Source: Enterococcus faecium (lineage in GTDB: Bacteria; Bacillota; Bacilli; Lactobacillales; Enterococcaceae). From it: a stretch of DNA of 64,000 nucleotides. Below are positions 10,608 to 18,489 of the stretch, in pieces (position 1 is the first letter of the stretch; every line of letters begins with the position of its first letter). Position numbers and translations under genes: made by a program. Below the pieces are notes generated by a model. The model was not told the DNA's origin. It made no database searches and saw only the letters and a list, made by a program, of their open reading frames with translations. The DNA lies in assembly GCF_029023785.1 (NCBI RefSeq), contig NZ_CP118955.1:1700001-1764000 (forward strand), written 5' to 3'.

Positions 10608-13600
10608 TTATTTGAAAACCACATTATCTTCGCCAAGCAGATAAATAAGTTGCCCCTTTATACTCTTGCTGTCATCCACCCAATAAGCATCTGACAGAAC
10701 TACTTTTCGTTGCGTTTTTTCGTGATACATAACTACTGGTATATATCCTGGGTGTTTCTGAAAAATCACTTGTAATTGTTTCATTATCTCGGGATCTTCC
10801 CGTTCTTCTGTAATACGCAAATAGCAAGTTTGTGAAGGATACTGGGCTTCTAACTGGTTAGGATCAGCAAAGCTTTCTCCAATTAGTTGCAGTTCCTGAT
10901 TATATTTGCTGATTTCGCTCCGCCCTTGAACAAAGATCACTCGATCAACGGCAAACAAATTACGATATTTACGATAAAGAGTTGGAAAAACTGTGACAGA
11001 AATTTCTCCACTACTGTCGGTTCCTTCAACAAAGGCCATCAGTTCTCCTTTTTTTGTCCGAATTTCTCTAACTTCCTTGATCATCACTAATAAATTGACT
11101 GGTTGATTAGGGACGATATCTGTAATCAGCTGAACTTGTTTAGCTAAACGAAGACGATCAAACCCTTCTGCAGGATGACCTGACAAATAAATACCTAAGT
11201 ACTCCTCTTCCAGCTTCAAGCGTTCTTCTAGTGTATAGTCAGCGACTTCTTCTTCTTTTAATGCCATGATTCCCAGCAAGTCAAGACTTCCACCACTGTA
11301 AACGATATTTTGGATTTTTCCTTCGAGATCAAGCATCAATTGTTTCCTGTTAGGAGATAATTCATCAAAAACGCCTACTGCTGTCAGTGATTGCAGTAAC
11401 TCTAATTTCAGCCAACGCTTATCGATCCGTATGAGGAATTGATCCACTGACTGGAACGGGCCATTTTGTTTTCTTTCGTTTAATATATCTTCTACAAAAT
11501 CACGCCGAATACCTTTTATCGCTGTCAGTCCGAATCTGATTTCTTCCTTATTGACCAACTCAAAACTGGAATTACTTTGATTAATGGACGGCGAGGAAAG
11601 TTTGAGTTTATTTTTACGTGCTTCTGCAATATATTCTTTCAATTTTGATGTGTTATGCCGAACAGAATTCATCAGGCTGGTAAAGAAAGCACCTGGATGA
11701 TGGGCTTTTAGATACGCCATTTGGAATCCCACGAATGAATAAGCAAATGCATGTGACCGATTGAATCCATAGTTTGCAAATTTTTCGATATATTCATATA
11801 CGGTCGCTGCTGTTTTTTCCGAATATCCCTGTTGTAATGCTCCTGATACAAAATGCGACTTTTCTTCATCTAATACGTCTTTTTTCTTTTTACTCACTGC
11901 CCGTCGCAGAATATCTGACTGCCCTAATGTAAATCCAGCCATAGTCGAGGCGATCTGCATGATTTGTTCCTGATAGACGATCACTCCATATGTGTTTTTC
12001 AAAATCGGGATCAGTGAATCATCTGGGTAGCGAATGGCTTCTTTTCCTTTCTTCCTGGCAATGAAGGTATCTATATTTTGCATAGGGCCTGGTCGATACA
12101 ATGCATTGACTGCGGCAATATCTTCGATGTTTTCTGGATCTAATCTTCGTAAAACGTTCCGGATACCAGCAGATTCAAATTGAAATACTCCTGAGGTTTC
12201 GCCTCGTTGAAACAAGAGCAGCGTTTTTGCATCATTTAGCGGGATCTCTTTTAATCGGATCTCATACCCTTCTACTCGCTTAACAGCTTTCAAAGTAAAA
12301 TCAATAATCGATAAGTTGCGTAGTCCTAAAAAGTCCATTTTCAAAAGACCGATTGCTTCTACCTCATTCATCGTATACTGGGTCAGAAAAGCTTCATCAG
12401 AACCGCGTTGGAGCGGAACTAGTTCAAGTAGATTCTTATCGCTGATAACTACACCTGCTGCGTGAGTCGAAACATGTCTTGGCAATCCTTCTAAAATCAC
12501 TGCAGTTTTGAATAAAAGTTGGTTTTTTTCGCTTGCCTGAACTAATTCTACTAATTGATGCGAAGTTTTATAAGCTTGGGTCAATGTGATTTTCAATTGA
12601 TTGGGTATTGCTTTTGACCAGCGGTTTGCTTCACTTTGCGATAAACCAAACACTCTAGCTGCATCTCTAAGAACCATTTTTGCTGCCATTGTGCCAAATG
12701 TTGCGATTTGTGCCATATGATATTGTCCATACTTTTCTCGAACATAATTCAATACTTCTTCACGTCGATTGTCAGGAATATCCAAATCGATATCTGGCAT
12801 CGTAAAGCGTTCGGGGTTTAAAAAGCGTTCGAACAGCAAATCATATTCTAATGGATCCACATCTGTGATTTCTAACACATAGGCTACTAATGAACCCGCA
12901 GCAGAACCACGACCTGCACCGGTAACGATTTTGTTTCTATGAGCAAAAGCCATTACATCCCATACGATCAAGAAATAATCATCGAATCCCATTTGATGGA
13001 TGACAGATAACTCGTAGTCCAAACGTTCTTGGTATTCCTTTGTATAATCAGTGATTCGGCGTTCCACTTGCGAATAGCATAACTCTCTTAAATATTCTCC
13101 AGCTTGTTTTCCATTAGGAACTGGATAATGCGGAAGTAATTTCTGATGGAACTGGAATTCAAATGAAATCGATTCAGCTAAACGCTGGGCGCCTATTACA
13201 GCTTGGGAAAGACCCGCTTTTTCGAATCGTTTGATCATTTCTTGTTCTGAAAGAAGATAGCCATTTGCTGTTAGTGGTAAAGATGCAGATAAATTTTCTA
13301 AAGGTATTTGGCTTCCCTCTTTGATATGTTTCATCACTTCAAGTGCAAAAAGTTCTTCTTGTTGTAAACTAGCGATGGGATGTAATGCACAAAGCGAATA
13401 ATTTTCTTTTATCACATACTGATACCATTCAGGCAATTGATCAGGCGTGTTTTCTGTCAAGCCGATATAAAAATTTCTAGTAAAAACATTTTCAAGTAAA
13501 AACTGCCAATGACCGAAAAAGTTATCCTCTTTATTGAAAGCCTCAGAAACAGAATGATTTGCCGGAACAACAAACGCTAGATGGTCGGTTTCTGTCATTT

Positions 13601-13922
13601 CTGCAAGTTCCAATTTTTCTTGGATCATTTTTCGGCTGGAAAGTTTCATCAGCTGCTGATAACCTATTTCATCTTTTGCGTACGCAAGCAAGCCATAATT
13701 TTTTTCTTCATAAGTATAACTAAGATGTAATCCAATGATTGGCTGTACTCCTTCTTCTACACAAATACGATAGAATTCAGGTGCACCGTATAAGACATCT
13801 TTATCCGTTATGGCTAATGAAGTGTAGCCTTGTTTTTTTGCTTCTTGTACATATTCTCGAATACGTATCGTACTTTGTAAAAGAGAATAAGAAGTAATTG
13901 TATAAAGTTGTGGGAAAAACAT
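10608..13922 (-). CDS. dnaE: DNA polymerase III alpha subunit, DnaE type
   Basis: Replicative C-family polymerase that cooperates with PolC in low-GC Gram-positives, probably extending RNA primers on the lagging strand. The 1104 residues carry an N-terminal PHP domain (about 4-200), the palm with PDIDLDIPDNRR (catalytic Asp pair) and RGSAAGSLVAY, fingers, tandem HhH, and a C-terminal OB fold (about 970-1050). There is no proofreading exonuclease domain, as expected for DnaE rather than PolC. The start at 13922 has a modest Shine-Dalgarno. pfkA lies downstream but has its own promoter. Confidence 0.95.
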   Translation of the reverse strand: MFFPQLYTITSYSLLQSTIRIREYVQEAKKQGYTSLAITDKDVLYGAPEFYRICVEEGVQPIIGLHLSYTYEEKNYGLLAYAKDEIGYQQLMKLSSRKMIQEKLELAEMTETDHLAFVVPANHSVSEAFNKEDNFFGHWQFLLENVFTRNFYIGLTENTPDQLPEWYQYVIKENYSLCALHPIASLQQEELFALEVMKHIKEGSQIPLENLSASLPLTANGYLLSEQEMIKRFEKAGLSQAVIGAQRLAESISFEFQFHQKLLPHYPVPNGKQAGEYLRELCYSQVERRITDYTKEYQERLDYELSVIHQMGFDDYFLIVWDVMAFAHRNKIVTGAGRGSAAGSLVAYVLEITDVDPLEYDLLFERFLNPERFTMPDIDLDIPDNRREEVLNYVREKYGQYHMAQIATFGTMAAKMVLRDAARVFGLSQSEANRWSKAIPNQLKITLTQAYKTSHQLVELVQASEKNQLLFKTAVILEGLPRHVSTHAAGVVISDKNLLELVPLQRGSDEAFLTQYTMNEVEAIGLLKMDFLGLRNLSIIDFTLKAVKRVEGYEIRLKEIPLNDAKTLLLFQRGETSGVFQFESAGIRNVLRRLDPENIEDIAAVNALYRPGPMQNIDTFIARKKGKEAIRYPDDSLIPILKNTYGVIVYQEQIMQIASTMAGFTLGQSDILRRAVSKKKKDVLDEEKSHFVSGALQQGYSEKTAATVYEYIEKFANYGFNRSHAFAYSFVGFQMAYLKAHHPGAFFTSLMNSVRHNTSKLKEYIAEARKNKLKLSSPSINQSNSSFELVNKEEIRFGLTAIKGIRRDFVEDILNERKQNGPFQSVDQFLIRIDKRWLKLELLQSLTAVGVFDELSPNRKQLMLDLEGKIQNIVYSGGSLDLLGIMALKEEEVADYTLEERLKLEEEYLGIYLSGHPAEGFDRLRLAKQVQLITDIVPNQPVNLLVMIKEVREIRTKKGELMAFVEGTDSSGEISVTVFPTLYRKYRNLFAVDRVIFVQGRSEISKYNQELQLIGESFADPNQLEAQYPSQTCYLRITEEREDPEIMKQLQVIFQKHPGYIPVVMYHEKTQRKVVLSDAYWVDDSKSIKGQLIYLLGEDNVVFK

Positions 13923-14052
13923 CTTGCATTCCGCCTTTTTTTTCGTTAAAATTCACTAGCGTTAAAAGGTTTGATCCTTTTACTTTCATTAAGATAGCAG
14001 GCGCTGAAGTTGATTATTCCACTTCATTTGCTTGCTTGTAATCTGTAGGAAT

Positions 14053-14072
14053 GAGTTCTTTCGCAAGAACTC
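14053..14072. other. Hairpin in the dnaE-yjzD divergent region
   Basis: Perfect 8-bp stem (14053-14060 with 14065-14072) with a TCGC loop and no U tract on either strand, so not an obvious terminator. It lies about 30 bp upstream of the yjzD promoter. Confidence 0.4.
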
Positions 14073-14100
14073 AAATTTTATTGAGATTTGGTCTCGTTTC

Positions 14101-14128
14101 TTTACATTCAAAGAAAATCTGGTAAAAT
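14101..14128 (+). promoter_or_regulatory. yjzD promoter
   Basis: Plus strand: -35 TTTACA (14101-14106), 16-bp spacer ending TGG (extended -10), -10 TAAAAT (14123-14128), 24 bp before the ATG. Confidence 0.65.
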
Positions 14129-14152
14129 TAAGATAGAAAAGAGGTGTTCTTT

Positions 14153-14338
14153 ATGCGATATATCGTTACATTATTCTGGGCTGTCGTTCTAGGTCAAGTA
14201 GTCGGTTATATTGGTGCTGCATTAACAAGCGGAACATATGATTTTACTTTGACAACAATCATTTCATTCATTGCGGGTGTCATTATCCTTTTGATTGGTG
14301 CAGTTGCGCCAAGAAAAGAAACCTCTGCCCATTCGTAA
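14153..14338 (+). CDS. yjzD: YjzD/DUF2929 family small membrane protein
   Basis: A 61-residue protein with two predicted membrane helices (about 3-24 and 33-53) around a short polar loop ending TSGTYDFT. It closely resembles the DUF2929/YjzD family. The B. subtilis member was named from genomic context only and its function is unknown. The start is the ATG at 14153, with AGAGGTG 7 nt upstream. The in-frame GTG at 14144 is inside that Shine-Dalgarno and is rejected. Single-gene transcript with its own promoter and terminator. Confidence 0.85.
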   Translation: MRYIVTLFWAVVLGQVVGYIGAALTSGTYDFTLTTIISFIAGVIILLIGAVAPRKETSAHS

Positions 14339-14348
14339 AAAAACAGCC

Positions 14349-14378
14349 AAGAGCTTGAGATTTCTCAAGCTCTTTTTT
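14349..14378 (+). terminator. Terminator of yjzD
   Basis: Perfect 11-bp stem (14349-14359 with 14364-14374) followed by a T run. The convergent MFS gene ends 22 bp further on. Confidence 0.88.
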
Positions 14379-14399
14379 ATTTTCTACTCCTCACCACCA

Positions 14400-15596
14400 T
14401 TATAATCTGCTGCGAAGAACTTTACGAAAGTTGAATAAAGAAAGAAGAATATTTGACAGAACAAACAAACTTGTCACAATAAAAACAGCACTGTAATTAT
14501 AAGCATGCGCGACTGTCGATCCTAGCATGGGACCTAAAACTTGTCCAAAGTTGCTAAACATCTGATTGTAGCTATAGATTCGGCTGACTCCTTCTTGAGG
14601 CGTAATCTTACTGATCAGTGTATTGACAGAAGGCATCAAAGCGCCAGTTGAAAAGCCTAAAATAAAGCGAAGTATACCTAATTGGAGCGGTGTAGTGACG
14701 AATGCCATAGGTAAATAACAGCAAAATGATAAAATGAGTCCTCCAATTAGAACTTTTTGATTCCCAATCTTATCCCCTAGTTTTCCTAGTTTCGGTGAAG
14801 AAAAGACAGCGGAAACACCAGCTATCGAAACAATCAAGCCGCTGACAAAAAGGATATTTTCTGTACTTCCGCTCAATTCACGAATATATAAGGTCAAAAT
14901 AGGGCTGATCGTAGTGATTCCTATCTGTAAAATCAAGGTCGTAATGAAGAGACCGATCAAAATAGAGAGATGATCCATTTTTGAAAAAATTTCTTTGGTG
15001 CTTATCAGATCTTTTTTCTCGATCGGATGGAAATCTTCTTTGACTAAGAAAATGGTCAATACCGTTGTGATCATCAACAAAGCCCCTGTGATCAAGAATA
15101 CATTTTCCATACCAAACCACTGAGCCAGTGCACCGCCCATTGAAGGTCCGATCAGATTTCCAGCAATCGCTCCGGTAGACAATGTTCCTAACGCCCATCC
15201 GCTCTTTTCTCTAGGTGCCTGTGAAGCAATCATCGCTGTGGCATTTGGAATATATCCAGACAAAATCCCATTCCAAAACCGCATGATCAAAAGCCAATAC
15301 GCGTTCGGTACAAAAGCCAAAGATCCCATTGTTAATGTCATCCCTGCTGCTGCACGGATCATCATGAGTTTTCGGCCTTTTCGATCAGCTAGATTTCCCC
15401 AGATTGGTGCAACCACGGCAGATGCAAAAGCAGTCACAGAGATTGCTAGTCCCGAAAACAATTCGATTTGATCTTTTGGTGTTCCTAGTTGCTCAACATA
15501 AACTGGTATGAATGGCATAACTAAACTAATACTTGCACCAGTGAAAAAACAGCCAATCCACGCAATCACTAAATTTTTTCTCCAATTAATCTCCAT
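14400..15596 (-). CDS. MFS multidrug efflux transporter (PmrA/EmeA-like)
   Basis: A 398-residue major facilitator with about 12 membrane helices. Motif A (GNLADRKGRKLMM) is in the loop after TM2, and a drug/proton antiporter-like motif GPSMGGALAQWFG is near TM5. The overall sequence resembles PmrA of pneumococcus and the NorA-like EmeA of enterococci, which export fluoroquinolones and dyes. The substrate here is inference. Its own promoter (15622-15650) and convergent placement make it a single-gene unit. Confidence 0.85.
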   Translation of the reverse strand: MEINWRKNLVIAWIGCFFTGASISLVMPFIPVYVEQLGTPKDQIELFSGLAISVTAFASAVVAPIWGNLADRKGRKLMMIRAAAGMTLTMGSLAFVPNAYWLLIMRFWNGILSGYIPNATAMIASQAPREKSGWALGTLSTGAIAGNLIGPSMGGALAQWFGMENVFLITGALLMITTVLTIFLVKEDFHPIEKKDLISTKEIFSKMDHLSILIGLFITTLILQIGITTISPILTLYIRELSGSTENILFVSGLIVSIAGVSAVFSSPKLGKLGDKIGNQKVLIGGLILSFCCYLPMAFVTTPLQLGILRFILGFSTGALMPSVNTLISKITPQEGVSRIYSYNQMFSNFGQVLGPMLGSTVAHAYNYSAVFIVTSLFVLSNILLSLFNFRKVLRSRL

Positions 15597-15621
15597 CTAT
15601 CATCCCTCTTTCGTCTCTTTT

Positions 15622-15650
15622 ATCATACCTATTTTCGAATAAACAAGCAA
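15622..15650 (-). promoter_or_regulatory. Promoter of the MFS gene
   Basis: Minus strand: -35 TTGCTT (15650-15645), 17-bp spacer, -10 TATGAT (15627-15622), about 25 bp before the start codon. Confidence 0.7.
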
Positions 15651-15721
15651 CGATCTCGCCAGTAAAAAGAGAAAAATCCCGCAAAGGTCATTTTATATGT
15701 AACGTTCTTTTTATGTAAAAC

Positions 15722-15763
15722 AAAAAGAGATCAGAACAAATACTGTTCCAATCCCTTCTCTTT
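15722..15763 (-). terminator. Terminator of the purine permease gene
   Basis: A bulged stem (AAAGAGATCAGAACA arm at 15724-15738, paired with TGTTCC...CTCTTT up to 15763) is followed on the minus strand by a U-rich run, directly after the permease stop. Confidence 0.75.
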
Positions 15764-15765
15764 AG

Positions 15766-17202
15766 TTAAATTGTTGCTAGAATGATGAAGTTGATAATGA
15801 ATAAAATATCAACGATCCACAAAGCAACAGAAACTTGATTGTATTTTCCTTTGATTACTTTCACAATTGTATAGAAAATAAATCCTGCTGCAATCCCATA
15901 GGAAATGCTATAGCACAATCCCATAAAGATCGATGCAAAGAAGGCCGGTAAAGCTTCTTCCATATCTAGCCATTTGATGTCTGCAAAAGAAGCCATCATC
16001 ATTACTCCAACTAAAATCAATGCTGGCGCAGTTGCTTGATTTGGTACAATGGCGATCAGTGGAGAGAATAAACTACTTAATGCGAATAGCACTGCCACTA
16101 CTACTGAAGTCAAACCAGTACGTCCACCGGCCCCGATCCCAGCTGCAGATTCGACATAAGTTGTTGTATTCGATGTACCAAAGATAGCCCCCACAGAAGT
16201 AGCGATCGCATCGGCAAATAGTGCTTTATCCATTTTTGTTTTGAACCCACGACCATCTTCCAACGCGATCTCGTCTTCTTTTGAGAAAATACCTGTGCGG
16301 CGTCCTGTACCGATAAATGTTCCGATCGTATCGAAAGTATCAGATAAACTGAATGCGATGATCGTCATCAATACTTGAGGAATCTTGGAAGAATCACTGA
16401 ATAAAGATTGCATGCCTTCAGAACCAAATGCTGCACCGAAAGTTGTTCCTAATTCTTTAAATGAATTACCTAACGAATTCGTTTGCCAATCAATGGAACT
16501 TAAATCAACAACACCCATAAAAATACCAAGGACTGTGGTCGCTACGATACCGATAAGAATAGCCCCACGGACATTTTTTACAACTAAAATGGCTGTCAGT
16601 ACCAAACCAATCACAGCCAATAAGATAGGAGCGTTGTCAAAGTTGGCTAACGCAGGGACGATTCCACCATTTATCGTAACATTTGTCGCTTTTCCGCCTT
16701 CAACGACAGAGCTCGAAATAGCTGACTGGTCTGCTGAAAAAGATAAGAATCCTGCATTTTTGATTCCGACATACGCAACGAAAATACCGATCCCGCCACC
16801 AATCGCATGTTGAAGACTTTCGGGAATCGCCCGAATAATCATTTTTCGAATATTTGTGACAGTAATAAAAATATTGATTAATCCGCAAATAAACACCATT
16901 GCCAAGGCTTGTTGCCAAGAATAACCAAGCCCAAAAACGACCGTAAAAGTGAAAAATGCGTTCAATCCCATACCAGGTGCCTGAGCATATGGTACATTTG
17001 CGAACAATCCCATTACCAGCGTACCAATAATCGATGCAATGATTGTCGCTAGAAATACTGCTTGGAAGGGCATACCTGATGCTGACAAAATCGTCGGATT
17101 TACGAATAAGATATAACTCATGGCAAAGAATGTCGTTACTCCCGCCATTATTTCAGTTGATACATTTGTATTGTTTTTCTTTAAACCGAAAAACTTTTCC
17201 AT
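15766..17202 (-). CDS. NCS2 family purine permease (guanine/hypoxanthine, PbuG/PbuO-type)
   Basis: A 478-residue polytopic membrane protein of the AzgA-like nucleobase:cation symporter-2 branch. Hallmarks are AGVTTFFAMSYILFVNP near the N-terminus, QAPGMGLNAFFTFTVV, SLSDTFDTIGTFIGTGRRTG and ESAAGIGAGGRTGLTSVVV. It imports guanine/hypoxanthine (family knowledge). The frame stays open another 108 bp upstream, but the strong promoter at 17293-17321 starts transcription inside that extension. The ATG at 17202, with AGGGAGTGGA upstream, is therefore the start. I looked for a purine riboswitch in the leader and did not find one. Confidence 0.92.
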   Translation of the reverse strand: MEKFFGLKKNNTNVSTEIMAGVTTFFAMSYILFVNPTILSASGMPFQAVFLATIIASIIGTLVMGLFANVPYAQAPGMGLNAFFTFTVVFGLGYSWQQALAMVFICGLINIFITVTNIRKMIIRAIPESLQHAIGGGIGIFVAYVGIKNAGFLSFSADQSAISSSVVEGGKATNVTINGGIVPALANFDNAPILLAVIGLVLTAILVVKNVRGAILIGIVATTVLGIFMGVVDLSSIDWQTNSLGNSFKELGTTFGAAFGSEGMQSLFSDSSKIPQVLMTIIAFSLSDTFDTIGTFIGTGRRTGIFSKEDEIALEDGRGFKTKMDKALFADAIATSVGAIFGTSNTTTYVESAAGIGAGGRTGLTSVVVAVLFALSSLFSPLIAIVPNQATAPALILVGVMMMASFADIKWLDMEEALPAFFASIFMGLCYSISYGIAAGFIFYTIVKVIKGKYNQVSVALWIVDILFIINFIILATI

Positions 17203-17292
17203 AAAAAGTTCCACTCCCTGAATTTTTTTCTGATGGAAAACTATAATAATAAAAAATAAGTAAAATAGGGCAAATCCATCGAACAATTTCAA

Positions 17293-17321
17293 ATTATATA
17301 GACGTTTCATTCGCTTTTCAA
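17293..17321 (-). promoter_or_regulatory. Promoter of the purine permease gene
   Basis: Minus strand: -35 TTGAAA (17321-17316), 17-bp spacer, -10 TATAAT (17298-17293). Transcription from here gives an approximately 85-nt leader and fixes the gene start. Confidence 0.8.
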
Positions 17322-17431
17322 CGTTTTTTTAACAAAAAAAGCGAAAATAATACTTAACGTTCGTGTTTAGCTTATGTTTAGCTATTTATATAGCCATAAC
17401 TGTAGTTTTTGTTAGGAATAGCTGATTGCTC

Positions 17432-17459
17432 TTGTTAATTACCTAAAATATGCTAGACT
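17432..17459 (+). promoter_or_regulatory. Promoter of the HAD phosphatase gene
   Basis: Plus strand: -35 TTGTTA (17432-17437), 16-bp spacer ending TGC, -10 TAGACT (17454-17459). Confidence 0.65.
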
Positions 17460-17494
17460 AAAACAAATGCTAGTTGAGGAAGGAAGGACCCTTA

Positions 17495-18304
17495 TTGAAT
17501 AAAAAATTAATTGCCATCGATCTGGACGGAACTACCCTCAATCAAGATTCGATGATTACATCTAAAACAAAAGAGACTCTGAAAAAAGCAATCAATGCCG
17601 GTCATCATGTCAGTATTGCTACAGGACGCCCATTCCGAATGAGCCATCAGTTTTACCAACAATTAGAATTAACAACACCGATGGTTAATTTTAACGGCGC
17701 ATTAGTACACATCCCTAATCAGCACTGGGATGGTGAAAGAGAAACGTTGATCAATCGTGAAATCGCTTTTGAAATCTTATCGCAAAAAAAGCAGCTAAAT
17801 TTAGATTTTATCGCTGCTGAAAATCGTGATACTTTTTTTATTGACAGTTTTGATTTCTTTGATGAAAAAATTTTTGCTTCTTCTCGTCCAGGAGAGAAGA
17901 ATTTGCTTTCTCCTAAAAATTTGACGACAAATCCTACATCTTTGCTTGTCCGAACAGACAAACGTTTTGCAGGAGCTGTATCTGCTGAATTAACACGTCA
18001 ATTTGGCAGTTATGTCGATGTTCGGACATGGGGTGGACCTACTGCCATCTTAGAGATTGTTTCAAAAGGAATCCAAAAAGCAAAAGGCGTGCAAGAGATT
18101 GCTAACTACCTGTCTATCGATCAAAAAGACGTCATTGCCTTTGGTGACGAGCATAATGATTTGGAATTGTTGGATTATGCAGGTTGGGGAGTAGCTATGG
18201 CTAACGGTACTGATCAACTCAAAGGCATTGCAAATGATGTCACTCCTTTGAGCAATCAAGAAGACGGTTTAGCTGTTTATCTGGAAAAACTACTTAAACT
18301 ATAA
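17495..18304 (+). CDS. Cof-type HAD-IIB sugar-phosphatase-like hydrolase
   Basis: A 269-residue haloacid-dehalogenase hydrolase of the Cof/YidA type. Motif I is AIDLDGTTLN (nucleophile and acid/base Asp), motif II ATGRPF, a type IIB cap follows (about 80-190), motif III K is in the KGIQKAKG region, and motif IV is AFGDEHNDLELL. Such enzymes dephosphorylate sugar phosphates or other small phosphoesters; the substrate is unknown. The start is a TTG at 17495, 6 nt after the long AGGAAGGAAGG Shine-Dalgarno. An upstream TTG lies in front of that Shine-Dalgarno and is rejected. Confidence 0.9.
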   Translation: MNKKLIAIDLDGTTLNQDSMITSKTKETLKKAINAGHHVSIATGRPFRMSHQFYQQLELTTPMVNFNGALVHIPNQHWDGERETLINREIAFEILSQKKQLNLDFIAAENRDTFFIDSFDFFDEKIFASSRPGEKNLLSPKNLTTNPTSLLVRTDKRFAGAVSAELTRQFGSYVDVRTWGGPTAILEIVSKGIQKAKGVQEIANYLSIDQKDVIAFGDEHNDLELLDYAGWGVAMANGTDQLKGIANDVTPLSNQEDGLAVYLEKLLKL

Positions 18305-18322
18305 TAGAGAATTAGATTCCAC

Positions 18323-18361
18323 AAAAAAGAGGTTGTGACAATTTTTGTCACAACCTTTTTT
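18323..18361. terminator. Bidirectional terminator at the start of repeat element A
   Basis: An 11-12 bp stem (18330-18341 with 18345-18356) is flanked by an A run (18323-18328) and a T run (18357-18361). It serves the plus-strand HAD gene and probably also read-through from the minus-strand PBP gene. Confidence 0.85.
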
Positions 18362-18485
18362 GCCGAGTAAACGGTGTTCAAAAGCCAGTTTCTCGGTATG
18401 AAGTCAAATTTAAGCAAAAATGTGAGAAGCTATTTTCACAAAATTTTTCTTCATACTCGAAACTAAGCGGCTTTTTCACGACCTC
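18329..18485. repeat. Intergenic nested-palindrome repeat, copy A
   Basis: Outer arms GAGGTTGTGA (18329-18338) and TCACGACCTC (18476-18485) are complementary with one mismatch. An inner pair GTATGAAG/CTTCATAC (18396-18403 with 18449-18456) encloses an AT-rich hairpin. After the first hairpin comes CCGAGTAAACGGTGTTC, nearly identical to the same position in copy C (57791-57947). No coding potential is evident. Confidence 0.7.
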
Positions 18486-18489
18486 TTTT

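Noticed and set aside
17203..17286. Purine riboswitch in the permease leader
   Set aside because: Purine permease genes often have one, but the leader is only about 85 nt and lacks the conserved core (the GTTTCTACC-type junction and the paired loops).
17203..17310. N-terminal extension of the purine permease
   Set aside because: The frame is open, but it overlaps the -10 of a strong promoter and has no ribosome site. The ATG at 17202 has both.
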